From NCBI GenBank assembly GCA_026122235.1, contig JAOCZM010000227.1, forward strand, positions 4,836,001-4,900,000: a DNA stretch of 64,000 nucleotides. Direction: 5' to 3'. Source of the DNA: Vinca minor. Lineage: Eukaryota; Streptophyta; Magnoliopsida; Gentianales; Apocynaceae. The translations under genes and the position numbers were made by a program. How positions within the stretch are numbered: the stretch's first letter is position 1; each line of letters starts with the position of its first letter. The notes beneath the pieces are model-generated. The model had not been told where the DNA came from and searched no databases. It saw only the letters and a list, made by a program, of their open reading frames with translations. Positions 10,906 to 20,992 of this stretch are shown here, in pieces.

Positions 10906-12711
10906 TCCATAAGGTTCTTGGTCTTTGTGGTTCCTAGTTCAAATAATTTTATTTTACTTTAATTTTTTTTTGTGGTGCGAGAATGAGTATTACTTTTTTC
11001 ACGATTCATCTGATTAATAATTTAATGTATAAGTAATTTTATTTTATTTTATTTGAGGACTCAACATTCGATTGTTTATCGATACAATGCCAACAATCAT
11101 ACATATATTTGCTAATAATAAAAGTTGGGAAGTACTCACTGCATGTCTTTTTATTATACCATTTCCGAAGTGGTTTGAAGTCTAGATTTCCTACATTCAT
11201 GTCAAGATGCAGAATTTGTAATAAAAAAAGTGGGAGATACGAGTAACCAGGATCAAGATACTTTTCTTAATTTGGGATAAACAGGTGAGGGAAGATTCAT
11301 ACCTTGATGCTCGAGGAGTTTTTATGTACCCATATACCTTTCGTTCGTTTTTGTATCTTGGTACAAAAAACTATTTTTTGTGTCTAAACAAATATGCAAG
11401 GGAAATGGAAAAAATAAACTCTCAAAGCTCTTAAATACATTGAAGCACTCCTTGATTTCATTTAAGAACTTGGTGACATAAATGCCAAATTATTTTCCAA
11501 AACGTAATGTTTTTTTTGGGGTTTGTTTGGTTTACTTTGATTTTTGTTAGAGAATTAGCATGCTTTACTATAATTTTTGTGCGAGAAATATTAATTGTTT
11601 CTTTTCTTAATTGCAGGTTTTTTTTGTCCCTAATGAGAATTATTAGAAAGGTAATTATATTTTTTCAAATTATTGTTATAATTTGTTTTCGATAAAATCC
11701 TTAAGAAATTTACATTGTAAAGTTATTGTATCTGTAATATGCATTGTGTCAGTCATTCTTGCCCAAGCTAGACCGCGAGAACAATGAAGTTAACGTTCTA
11801 ATATTTCATTTTATGTAAATTTGGTGGAAGGTAATGTGTTTTGTAGAGTTAAAGAATGGGAGAGATGAAAGTACAAGAAAACTTCATCTCTACAAGTTGG
11901 TACCGTAATAGTTATAGCATAAGTTTCCTATTGTGAATTCGGTTATGTGAGTGCTTAGACGTGAAGAATATAGTTGTTTAGCTTAACTGTTTTTTTTAAC
12001 TTGTTTGGTCTTTGTTCGTTTTATACTCGATTATTTGTAGTGCATGAGTTGTATGAGATGCTCATCGCATGAAGTTCGATGTGGTGTCAAATTTGATAAG
12101 TATAGTCGAACATTTATTTGGGTCATATTTGATATTTAGTATTGAATATTTTTGGTCACTTATGAGTTTGGGAAGTTTTGGTGCGGAATTGGTGCCTTTG
12201 CGCATAAGTTTTGCACTTTTTTTTCTATTTTTCGCTCGGTCGACTGGTTTACGTACTGGTCGACCGGAGCCTCTGTTTTCTGTTTGTATACTTCTGTTTT
12301 CTGTTATGTTCCTTTTGTTCTGTACTGTTACGTTATGTGTCCTAAGCCTCAGGAGGCTTGTGTAGTGTTCTATAGTGGGTATCTATCGAGTCACGTATTT
12401 ATTTCCAAAAAAAGGTATTTTCGGAAACGATAATCTGTTGAGTTTATTTCTATTGTATTATGTTATGTATTCATTTGTTCATTTATAGTATTGCTGAATA
12501 ATTTTCTTTGTAATACTTAGAATTATTTCACTTGTAGTGCCTTATTCCGCCGCTTAACTCTTACTTTGGATTATTTCATAATGAATTCCTTTATTAATAA
12601 TATCTAAATGTGGGAGTTGTTGTTTCATTATCTAATGAGGTACTATCATGTAATCATCCTTAATTACGGGATGTGACATACAGCTTTATTGATCGACTCC
12701 GTTAATTTTGG
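10905..12711. other. Unassigned intergenic sequence
   Basis: Short T-rich ORFs (for example 11507-11695, 12069-12365, 12152-12433) have no recognised domains, and the last two overlap in different frames. I see no terminal repeats. It may be eroded retrotransposon sequence. Confidence 0.35.
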
Positions 12712-12867
12712 ATAAAAATCCTCTGTTCCCGTCCGTGTATATCCCCGTGTCCCTAATAAATCAGAATTTACTATATAAATTTTTGTTTCAATTATATATA
12801 CATATGGTGAATTGTGATTGGTTGAGGACACAGAGACGTACACGAATAGGGACACAGCATTTTTTGC
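12712..12867. mobile_element. Short MITE, family A, copy 2 (inverted)
   Basis: The reverse complement matches the element at 4016-4173, sharing the CCTCTGT(T)CCC end, the TCAGAATTTACTATAT core and the TTGGTTGAGGACAC segment. It lies about 300 bp beyond the 3' end of the small gene at 13167-13403. Confidence 0.6.
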
Positions 12868-13166
12868 CGTTAATTCATTAACTTCTGTTAAATCATCTCT
12901 GTAACTCTCGAGTCTCACCTGATCCAATCCTTTATCCAGAAAAAAATAATTTAAAAAAACAAATGTCGTAAGAACAAAGGAAGAGGAATTGGAACTCGAG
13001 ATTATACAGAATTAATTAAGCAAAATCAGCAAAGGATTTTATTGACAGATGATCATAGAGCCACGATTGAAATACGCATATACACACATCTAAATCTTCA
13101 AACGTTAAGCTGAATTAAAGAAGGAGATCTAATTAAGGTTGTAGATCGATGTAATCATCTTCTGAT

Positions 13167-13403
13167 TTACTCTTCATCAGGATCTTCAAAGTTTGGATCC
13201 TTAGCATCAATAGCATTTTTAGCGAAACCACCGCCAAGCTCGGCTTCGGAATAGCCGTCACCGGACCAAGTGAACTTACCTCCGCGGCCTCCTTTCTTCG
13301 GAGATCCACTCATGCCGGTGCCTGATTTCTTGTCGCTCCTGACATCCTGCTGGCCGCCGGCAGCTTTGCCAATTACTTTCGAACCTTTGCCTGTATTCTT
13401 CAT
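13167..13403 (-). CDS. Small basic/acidic conserved plant protein, 78 aa, with GGRGGKFTW motif
   Basis: This is an uninterrupted single-exon ORF of 78 residues. The N-terminal half is basic and Gly/Lys-rich (KGSKVIGKAAGG, KKSGTGMSG), followed by GGRGGKFTWSGDG and an acidic tail DAKDPNFEDPDEE. The GGxGGKFTW...DPN layout resembles short plant proteins related to the linker just before the MA3 repeats of PDCD4-type proteins, and also HABP4/mRNA-binding family tails. The biochemical role is unknown to me. A TATA box sits ~70 bp upstream on the same strand with no competing ATG between, supporting this start. The sequence is coding-like (codon structure, GC-richer than its surroundings) and intact within a transposon-rich area, which suggests a live gene. 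Confidence 0.8.
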   Translation of the reverse strand: MKNTGKGSKVIGKAAGGQQDVRSDKKSGTGMSGSPKKGGRGGKFTWSGDGYSEAELGGGFAKNAIDAKDPNFEDPDEE

Positions 13404-13470
13404 CTCTCGCAGCTGTCCTCGAAACTCTCTCTAGTGTGTGAAGTGAGTGAGAAGAACGGCGGAAAAAGTA

Positions 13471-13480
13471 GTATTTATAG
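13471..13480 (-). promoter_or_regulatory. TATA box of the 78-aa protein gene
   Basis: The minus strand reads CTATAAATAC, about 70 bp upstream of the start codon at 13403. This predicts transcription starting near 13440-13450. Confidence 0.75.
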
Positions 13481-13699
13481 GAGGTTATGATTGGGGTTGG
13501 GGTGGGGAGAAATGGGAAATGGCTACAGAGAACGAGGCTAATGGATAAGAACAAGAGTTTTTGTTAAGTATAAGAATAATGGTTAATTGCAGTTTGGTCC
13601 CGTTATTAGAGTAGTCACATTTTTTTTCCGTAAAAAGGTCACACTTAGGTACATTTGTATTCAATCTTTTACATATTATGTAGTAAAGATTTACTCTAA

Positions 13700-14022
13700 T
13701 ATCATGTTTGGTACGCTGAAATGGAATGAATGGAATCTCTTACCAGGCAGATTCGCTTTCCACCTCGAATAATTTTGGAATTCTCTTTTCATTCTAGTGT
13801 TTGGAAGGCAAAACCAGAATGGAATGACGATTCTTTTTTTGTGTTTGGTAAAACTATATATTAATGTCAGAATGGAATGGAATGGAATGAAGTTAAATAC
13901 AATATTGCCTAAATGGCTTTTAACATATACTAACGACAAAACCTAATTAAATATTTTTACAAAATCTTATTTGAATAGAATTGACATTATATATCAAAAC
14001 TATTTGTATATATATATATCAA

Positions 14023-14077
<55 letters not shown>

Positions 14078-14500
14078 AAACATAATTTTTATTAAAATGT
14101 CAACATAGTAATAAAAATATCTTTACTTTTAAATTTAAAAATAGATTAAAACTACTACCAAGAAAAAGAAATATTTATAAAATTATCATTTATGAAATTA
14201 TATTAAGTGAAATCGAATACTTATGACTAAATATGAATATGTTGCTGTATAAAATGAACGTAATAATTAATTAAAATATGGGTATAAATGTCACTTACTA
14301 TTTATTGATGATTCAAACTTCTCTTGGAAAGGTCATTCCATAGATTTTGGTGTGGAACGACATTTTTCACTTCTTCCTGGAATCGTCATTCCCGTGGAAT
14401 GGTCTTTCCAGCTTAAAATGGTCAAACCAAACACTGTAATGGAAAGAGAAGTTGGAATCGTCATTCCATTCTATTCCATTCCAGCATACCAAACGTGCTC
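13700..14500. mobile_element. TIR element rich in GGAATGGAAT motifs
   Basis: The left end ATCATGTTTGGTACGCTG pairs with the reverse complement of the right end, GAGCACGTTTGGTATGCTGG. Subterminal regions repeat TGGAATG/CATTCCA many times on both sides (13720-13890 and 14320-14485). This looks like the common plant 'GTTTGGT' hAT-type MITE class. The exact ends and target duplication are unclear. A (TA)n run lies in its middle. Confidence 0.7.
14024..14072. repeat. (TA)n microsatellite
   Basis: A long AT/TA run preceded by a shorter one at about 14009-14018. Confidence 0.95.
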
Positions 14501-14619
14501 TAAGTATCTTCTGTCCTCTTTCGTGTTTCATTCTGTTTTACTAATAAGAAACCGAAATGTTTTAATTTTTTAATTAAAATATCTATAACTTAAAAAAAAA
14601 AAGATAAAACATATAAAAA

Positions 14620-15078
14620 GGCAAATTGGTCAATATTGTCCTTAAACAATTTACATATTGCACGCAAGGTTTTTAAAGATTAATTCTAAACAATAAAATC
14701 CCTAAGCAATTTACCATTGGTATGCAAAGTCCTTCCGTCCAAAAAGTTACGGTTAACATAAATTTTGGAAAAAAACTGAGTCAAATAAAAAACGTAAAAG
14801 GGTAATTATGGTATTCTACATCTCATCCCTTATTCCCCTGAAAAAAAAAAAGAGGTGAAAGTGGTATATTTTAATTGTGATGTACCGATTATACACCTAA
14901 ACTATTTATGTTGACTTGATAAAAATATTAAATTAACAGTTGACTAACATTTTTCTGGACGGAAGGACCTTGTATACCAATAGTAAATTGTTTGGGAATT
15001 TAAAAAAAAAAAATAATAATCTTTAAAGACTTTAGCTCTGTACATAAATTGTTTAGGGACAAAACACACCAATTTGCC
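14620..15078. mobile_element. MITE with GGCAAATTGGT ends and perfect 8-bp target duplication
   Basis: The TIRs begin GGCAAATTGGT and extend with gaps for ~100 bp, including shared TTAAACAATTTA and CTTCCGTCC blocks. Perfect TATAAAAA duplications flank it (14612-14619 and 15079-15086). The element is 459 bp and non-coding. The termini resemble those at 19727-20648. Confidence 0.85.
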
Positions 15079-15721
15079 TATAAAAAACGTAATTATATGA
15101 CAATCATCATTAGCGGCAAAGTAAATGAGATAACAATTTGTTCCTCAATCCCAATTGTTTAGTGTTTGCTCTCTTTCTTCTTCTTCTTTTTTTCCCCATA
15201 GTTTATTAACAGAGAAAATTGATATATATGTACACCACCTATTTATGCTTTTCTATAAATAGCACAAAGAAAAAAATAGAGCCTACGTGTACATGAACAA
15301 TTTACGGGGCTGCTCTGTTTGACAAATTAAGGATTCAGGCCAATTTCCGTAAAAAAAAAAGCCATGTGTGCGGCACATGGCACCGTAATGGAGGGTAAAA
15401 TGGTCAGATTATAACTCTTTGTTTTATATAATTATTATTATATATAGAAAAAAGAGAAAATAATTATTATTATATAATTCCTCTCTACACCACCAACACT
15501 CCACCCATCCCCCTCCCCTTCCTCCTCCTCCATTCCACCCATCACTCTCCCCTTCCACCACTCCATCCTCCTCCTTCTTCCTCCACTCCACCCATCACCC
15601 TCCCCTTCCGCCGATAAAAAATCATCATCTTTCTCCACCCATCCCCCCTCTTCCGCCACTCCTTCCTCCTTCTTTCTCCTCCACTCCACTCCACCCGTCA
15701 CCCTCCCCTTCCCCCACTCAC

Positions 15722-15917
15722 TCATCCGCCTCTGCTTCCGAAGCCACCACCTCCTCCTAAACCACATGCTCCAATGCCACCACCAGCACCTCCGCCTACC
15801 CCACATCCTCTTACACCACCCGCTACTCCACCGAGACCACTGAAAGGCAACAATGGAGGCCAGTTTTTGATGACCTCATCATCACAGCCGACGACCCAAA
15901 ACTCCGGCAAGACAGGT
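15722..15917 (+). pseudogene. Captured proline-rich exon fragment with a splice donor
   Basis: The frame reads a PPPPP-rich run (PPPPPKPHAPMPPPAPPP), then PLTPPATPPRPLKGNN and GGQFLMTSSSQPTTQNSGKTG, and meets a consensus donor ACAG|GTAAG at 15917. It looks like the end of a proline-rich exon taken from a host gene I cannot name. The open frame continues through the donor to 16067. Further proline codons follow, so whether it is spliced or translated is unknown. Confidence 0.5.
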
Positions 15918-16235
15918 AAGTTCAAGTCGAAAGTCTCCCTCCCCTTCAACACCTCACACACCACCAACACTCACCCACCCCCACCACCACTCTGCCCACC
16001 CCTATTCTTTTTTCCAAAACGAATCCCCACCCCAAACCCACTTACCCTTCTTCCTTCTTCTAGATGAATCCCCACCCCAACCTCACCCCTTCTTCCCAAT
16101 TCATATTCTTAGAATGAAATGTTAATAAATTATCAGAATTCATATTCCAACCAAGAAGAAAGCAAAATTCTTTATTTCTTAAGGACCAAAATTCTTTTTC
16201 CGAAATGAATCATCCATGGAGCACGAATTAAGAAA

Positions 16236-16335
16236 TGGGTAATGGGGAGAAAATTGTGTATTTTTTGTAATGGGTTTTGGGGAGAAAATTGTGTATTTTG
16301 GGTAATGGGTTTTGGGGGGGAAAATTGTGTATTTT
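16236..16335. repeat. Three tandem ~37-bp units
   Basis: The unit GGGGAGAAAATTGTGTATTTT plus GGGTAATGGGTTTT-type spacer recurs about three times with small differences, inside the Pack-MULE-like element. Confidence 0.85.
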
Positions 16336-16652
16336 AGAGTTGTGGGGTGGCGAAAGACGCACGCAGGTGGAGTGATGGTGATGGTGATGGTGGTGCAGAG
16401 AGAAGAGGCAGAGAGAAGAAGGGAGAGGAAGGAGGCAGTTATGGTGTGTGACTATTTTACCCTCAACTCCGGAGACATGTGCAAGGCACATGGCATTTTT
16501 AATCAAATTTTTCGCCTGAATCCTTAATTTGTCAAACAGAGCAGCCCCGTAAATTGTTCATGTACACGTAGGCTCTATTTTTTTCTTTGTGTTATTTATA
16601 AAAAAGCATAAATAGGTGGTGTACATATATAGCGATTTTCTCTTTATTTACA

Positions 16653-17759
16653 TGGTCTTTCTTTCTTTTTTTGCTATGGATTTATGGACATGGTCAATAA
16701 CCTTTAGTAATCTTTTTTTTTATTATTTCTTTAGGTGAATTTAAGTAATCCACCTTATTTGTCGTAAAATGGATGCAAGCTATTCTATCTCTCTCTAATT
16801 TTTTTGTTCATTAACATTTCTTATTTCACGAATTTAAATCCTTAAAACTTTTTAACCTCAAATTAATAATCTCTAAACAATCAAAACTTTTACAAATATA
16901 TGATCCACCGAGTGATTACATCTCTTCTCGAATAGAATACAATCCAAATACACCAATCTTATAGAAAATCATTATAATTCCTTATTTTTCCAAGTCTCCT
17001 TCCCCTTCTCACCGGAATCATGTTGTATTATTCATTGCTAATCTTTCAAATATTGCTTCTCTTAGTCTTTCTACTTATCCATTTATGCATTGCGGTTTTC
17101 ATTTGCCTAACCCTTATCACGATTGTTTATGTGATATATTGGTTCTTCAAAACAATTGTGGTGTGCATGCGGAAGAAATATTTCGTTAATTATGGACATG
17201 ACAATGATGACTTTGTTTGAGTCTCACCTAAGGTATGTATTGATATTTGCAAAATTGAAGACGAAATTTCAAGTTTCTAACTTACATTTTCTTTCATATA
17301 TAATTTATTTATAGCTAAAACAAAGATAAAAATTTACGAATAAGACTTATATCTAATCATATAAATATTGGCATTGTTAATTTTATAGATAAAAATAGCA
17401 TTATTAATTAGTCACAATACAAGTTAGTAGGATTTTATACAGGAAACGACTTGTATTTATTGAAAGAGATCAAAATACTTCACAATACCATCATTTTCTA
17501 GAGAAGGGCATCAATATCAATAGTGCATTAACTGTGTTATTGGACCAATCTTTGTTTGAAATTTCGGTCTCAAAGATTGAAATGAATTATTTGCAAAAGA
17601 GGCGTGGGATCAAAATATATTTTTTTGTACTGGGGATTGGACAAAAGTGGTGTCCAAATACTAGTCATGCTTGAGCTTTTATCTTTTGCAACCACGTTTT
17701 TTTAAGAAATGTATAAATATCACTAATTAATATAAAAAATTACATATGTAGGAGAAAAA
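16653..17759. other. AT-rich intergenic sequence with one short hydrophobic ORF
   Basis: The only ORF of note is 17020-17220 (+), 66 codons. Its first ~45 residues are strongly hydrophobic (two potential membrane helices) and its tail is polar. I recognise no family and T-rich DNA gives such ORFs by chance, so I do not call it a gene. Confidence 0.4.
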
Positions 17760-18200
17760 CCGGACAATGGCTTTGTCCTTACACATGCTTAGCTAAAGTA
17801 TCAGCAGGCATGTTACATGGCTGATGAAGATAGAAAATATTGGCGAAGTTAACACCAAGCTTTGTTTGATGATACCAACTATGTGACGTACAAGGGATAA
17901 ATTCTCATCAAATTGGTGAATCCGATTGAAAAAAATCTTACGACTACTCTATATAACACGCTTCAAGAGCTCTCTCGACATAGAGAACCTGATACCTTCA
18001 AGGATGGCTAAAGCATCTGCATGTTCGGTACAAAGAAAATTAGCAATACTTCGAATAACCTGACCAAAAAACTTGTAACTCCCTAAGAAAAGCACCACAA
18101 CCAACATTTTCAGGGATCCAAGAGCCATCTACGTTTAATTTAGAAATTACCATATCAAGAGGCTTCCATTTTGGAGGTAAAACTGGTTGGCGGCTTGGAC
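17760..18200 (-). pseudogene. RNase H domain fragment of a plant L1-type LINE
   Basis: The minus-strand translation of about 18180-18000 gives PPKWKPLDM...KLNVDGSW...GCGAFLRE, the start of the RNase H-like domain (RVT_3) found at the 3' end of plant LINEs. The sequence below that resembles its HADALAILEG and final helix regions, with frame breaks. There is no reverse transcriptase next to it, so it is a remnant. Confidence 0.65.
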
Positions 18201-18242
18201 GTGGTAGGGCTCAAACATCCAACAAATCTTCATGGGGTAAGA

Positions 18243-18735
18243 AATATTTTTTTCTTTTTCTTTAAGTTGTTGGCAGAGTTGTGGAGAAATTTTAAGGGAA
18301 TGAGCGATCGCAACAGGGAATTCACCAAGAAAACTAGATTGTTTTGAAACTATACTTCTTGGCACAAGCGGGCGCGAGTTGATAAATTTTATTAGTTGAC
18401 CGTCCTTTTCCGTATATCTTTTTCTTTAAGTTGCTGAAAGAGTTGTGGAGAAATTCGAAGGGAATGAGCGGTCGCAACAGGAAATTCGCCAAGAAAACTA
18501 GATTGTTTTGAAACTATACTCATTGGCACAAGCGGCCACGAGTTGATAAATTTCATTATTTGACCGTCTTTTTTCGTAAATATTTTTCTTTAAGTTGCTG
18601 AAAGACCTGGGGAGAAATTCGAAGGGAATGAACGGTCGCAATAAGGAATTCGCCGAAAAACTAGATTATTTCGAAACTATACTCCTTGGCACAAGCGGGC
18701 TCGAGTTGATGAACTTCATTAGTTGACCGTCTTTT
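18243..18735. repeat. Three tandem ~164-bp repeats at the upstream edge of the LINE fragment
   Basis: Marker GAAACTATACT occurs at 18346, 18510 and 18673, giving periods of 164 and 163 bp. Each unit contains TTGGCACAAGCGG, GAGTTGAT and GGAGAAATT(C/T)(G/T)AAGGGAATG. In the first unit the minus strand stays open (ORF 18365-18147), so the triplication is of LINE-derived sequence. Confidence 0.85.
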
Positions 18736-19726
18736 TCCTTGAAAATTCGCGCGATTCCAATTGCATCATATGTAGACAACATGAGTGACTATATCTTTTT
18801 CGTCCTCCAAAAAAGGGTGAAGGAAGAAAAGGAAATTGTCTACAATAATTTTGGATTCTATATAAAATCATGTTTTTGCCCATACCTCTATAGCTGTTGA
18901 ACATGTAGAACATGAACGACGGTAGAGTGGTCAAAGTAAATTAGAGGTACTTATTCTTCTCGATAGAGCTAATGATGTTGGAAGATTAGTTTTTTTATAT
19001 TGTCGAAGAAAATATTCATTCCACATTCTATTCGGAAAATCAACAAGGTTATAAACGATCATTAAGTTTTGAGGAAAAAACATATTGGAGGGATATAAGT
19101 TGAAAACTATGATGAGACATTAGCTAACTATCTCTCTGATCATTACAACCACATTCTTGCTATTTGTATTGAATATTTTTTATTTTATAAATTCTTATTG
19201 AAATTATTTCATTCACTTCAACTTTAATGTCTTTGAGAAACTTTTGTTTTGACACTAAGAACAAAATGGACGATCTATAATGAAACTCATATTTTTCTTT
19301 TTTGACACCCTCACCCACCTCATTTGCAAAGAACAAAAAAATTAAGGATGAATATGAATAGAAAACATGAACACACTCAGAAACATGGTAGGAAAAATGA
19401 ACTCGGACGGAAAAAGGCAGAAAACCTTACCGAGTGAGGGAAAGGGTCACAAACTGGGAGGGCGTGGGGGTGATGCCACTGATTGTTCATGCGGGGATAG
19501 GGAGGACGCAGAAGAGAGGGCATTCATCGTTCGTCCGTGGGGTGTTATGCCTTTTTTCCTTTCTTCTCGAATCTAATTTATGAGTTTAAAGATAATTTCA
19601 TTTTTTTTTTGTGTGCATAAAAAATAAGTGAGAGATGTAAGTAGTAATCTCAAACGGTGATTAATTTGTTGTTGTTGAAAGATTTGCTTTTTTCTTGAAA
19701 GAATTTAGGAAACGATATTTTGGAGA
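18736..19726. other. Intergenic sequence
   Basis: No recognised gene. The ORF at 19367-19576 (+, 69 codons, Gly/Lys/Asp-rich) has no family I know. Nothing else stands out. Confidence 0.4.
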
Positions 19727-20648
19727 GGGCAAATTGGCTCCACTGGTTTAAAAATTATTTTGCTTTGGTGGTTGCTGTTCAAAAAGTATATTTTTACAAA
19801 ATATAGTATCAAAACAATTTATATTTAGTGGTAAATGTCCTTCCGTCCAACATTCCGTTATTTTAAATTTCGAATTTGGTCAAATGTAAATTCATTAAGG
19901 AGAGAAACGTAAATTTACTTCCTCATACCCCAAGAGACGTACTACCCCTTTCACCCCTAGGAGTAGTACGTTTGCATTTCCCGGCTACCGGCAGCATTTT
20001 TTTTTAAAAAGTTCCACAATACAAAAATGTCTAGCCAATTTTTTTATTTCTTTAATATTAATCTTATGCTTAATTTCATATTCTGGTAATTCACATTCTA
20101 TAAATAATGCTCCTGCTTTGCTCCGCCCCCTAAGTCGGCTCATGCATCCCCTTCGAAGTTTACAGTTGCTTCGCCGTCTACTTCCCCGGTACAATTTTCT
20201 GCTTACAAAGTAAAAATGTCGAACTTGTTGCTCTGTGCAACTTTACCACTACTCCATTTTTCTACCAAGTACTGATGCTTTCATTTATCCAATCTAGAAT
20301 TTCAACAACTTACATAAGGGCAAAAGATGAATTTCATTGGCTTTTTCAAATAAATATTTATTTATTTTATTCTCCCGACGTCATCTCCAGCGACTGCGGA
20401 GGCACCATTGAAAATTTATGTCTTGGGTATAGGGAAGTAAATTTACGTTTCTGTCCTAATAAATTTATATTTGATCAAATTTGAAATTTAAAATAACGAT
20501 TAATTGACGGAATGTTGGATGGAATGACCTTTTCCACAAAATATAAATTGTTTTGATACTGAATTTTGTAAAAAAATACTTTTTGGACAACAACTACCAA
20601 AGCAAAATAGTTTTTAGACTAATTGATCCTAGTGGAGCCAATTTGCCT
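19727..20648. mobile_element. Mutator-type MITE with perfect 9-bp target duplication
   Basis: The ends GGGCAAATTGGCTCCACTGG and, reverse-complemented, GGCAAATTGGCTCCACTAGG continue into inverted copies of AAAAATTATTTTGCTTTGGT and of the CTTCCGTCCAACATTCCGTT block. The flanks TTTTGGAGA (19718-19726) and TTTTGGAGA (20649-20657) are identical, the 9-bp duplication of Mutator elements. The 922-bp element has no transposase; its middle (about 19930-20400) is somewhat GC-richer. Confidence 0.9.
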
Positions 20649-20657
20649 TTTGGAGAT

Positions 20658-20992
20658 TGGAGATGAATTTCGAAAAATAAAGTTAGGGAGTGCCAACAAA
20701 AAAAATAAAAGTATATTTTAGACGTAATAAAAAAAAATAAGGTGAATGAAGGGACTTGGTAAAAAAAGTGTATTGTGTTCCATACAATAAGATCAAAATG
20801 TTATCGGATGGATATATTTGAATCAAACATGGATCAAGAGGATAAAATAAAAATGATTCTTATAATTTAATATAACATTATGAGTTATTGATATTCGTTT
20901 GTTTCAAAAAATTTATCCAATCAATTAGAAAAAAATAATGGGCTCTAAAAGATTAAAAAAAATAAAAAAGATGCGAAAACAGTCGGAAGAGA
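20658..20992. promoter_or_regulatory. Promoter/leader region of the arginyl-tRNA synthetase gene
   Basis: This AT-rich stretch lies between a MITE and the first start codon. An out-of-frame upstream ATG at 20971 would open a reading frame overlapping the main start if it is within the transcript. No clear TATA box was identified. Confidence 0.45.

Larger units (their letters stand above)
15212..16642. mobile_element. Pack-MULE-like element carrying a proline-rich gene fragment
   Basis: The left end GAGAAAATTGATATATATGT mirrors the right end ACATATATAGCGATTTTCTC. The inverted similarity continues through AGCCTACGTGTACATGAAC and beyond for ~200 bp. The flanks TTTATTAACA (15202-15211) and TTTATTTACA (16643-16652) form a 9-10-bp duplication with one mismatch, as for Mutator elements. 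The interior is far richer in C/G than its surroundings and contains a captured coding fragment and a short tandem repeat. Confidence 0.82.

Noticed and set aside
15438..15970. Two long minus-strand ORFs rich in Trp/Arg/Gly
   Set aside because: They are antisense shadows of the CCACC/TCCTCC-rich cargo of the Pack-MULE-like element.
17020..17220. Small membrane protein gene
   Set aside because: Two hydrophobic stretches only, in T-rich DNA where such frames arise by chance; no homology or promoter seen.
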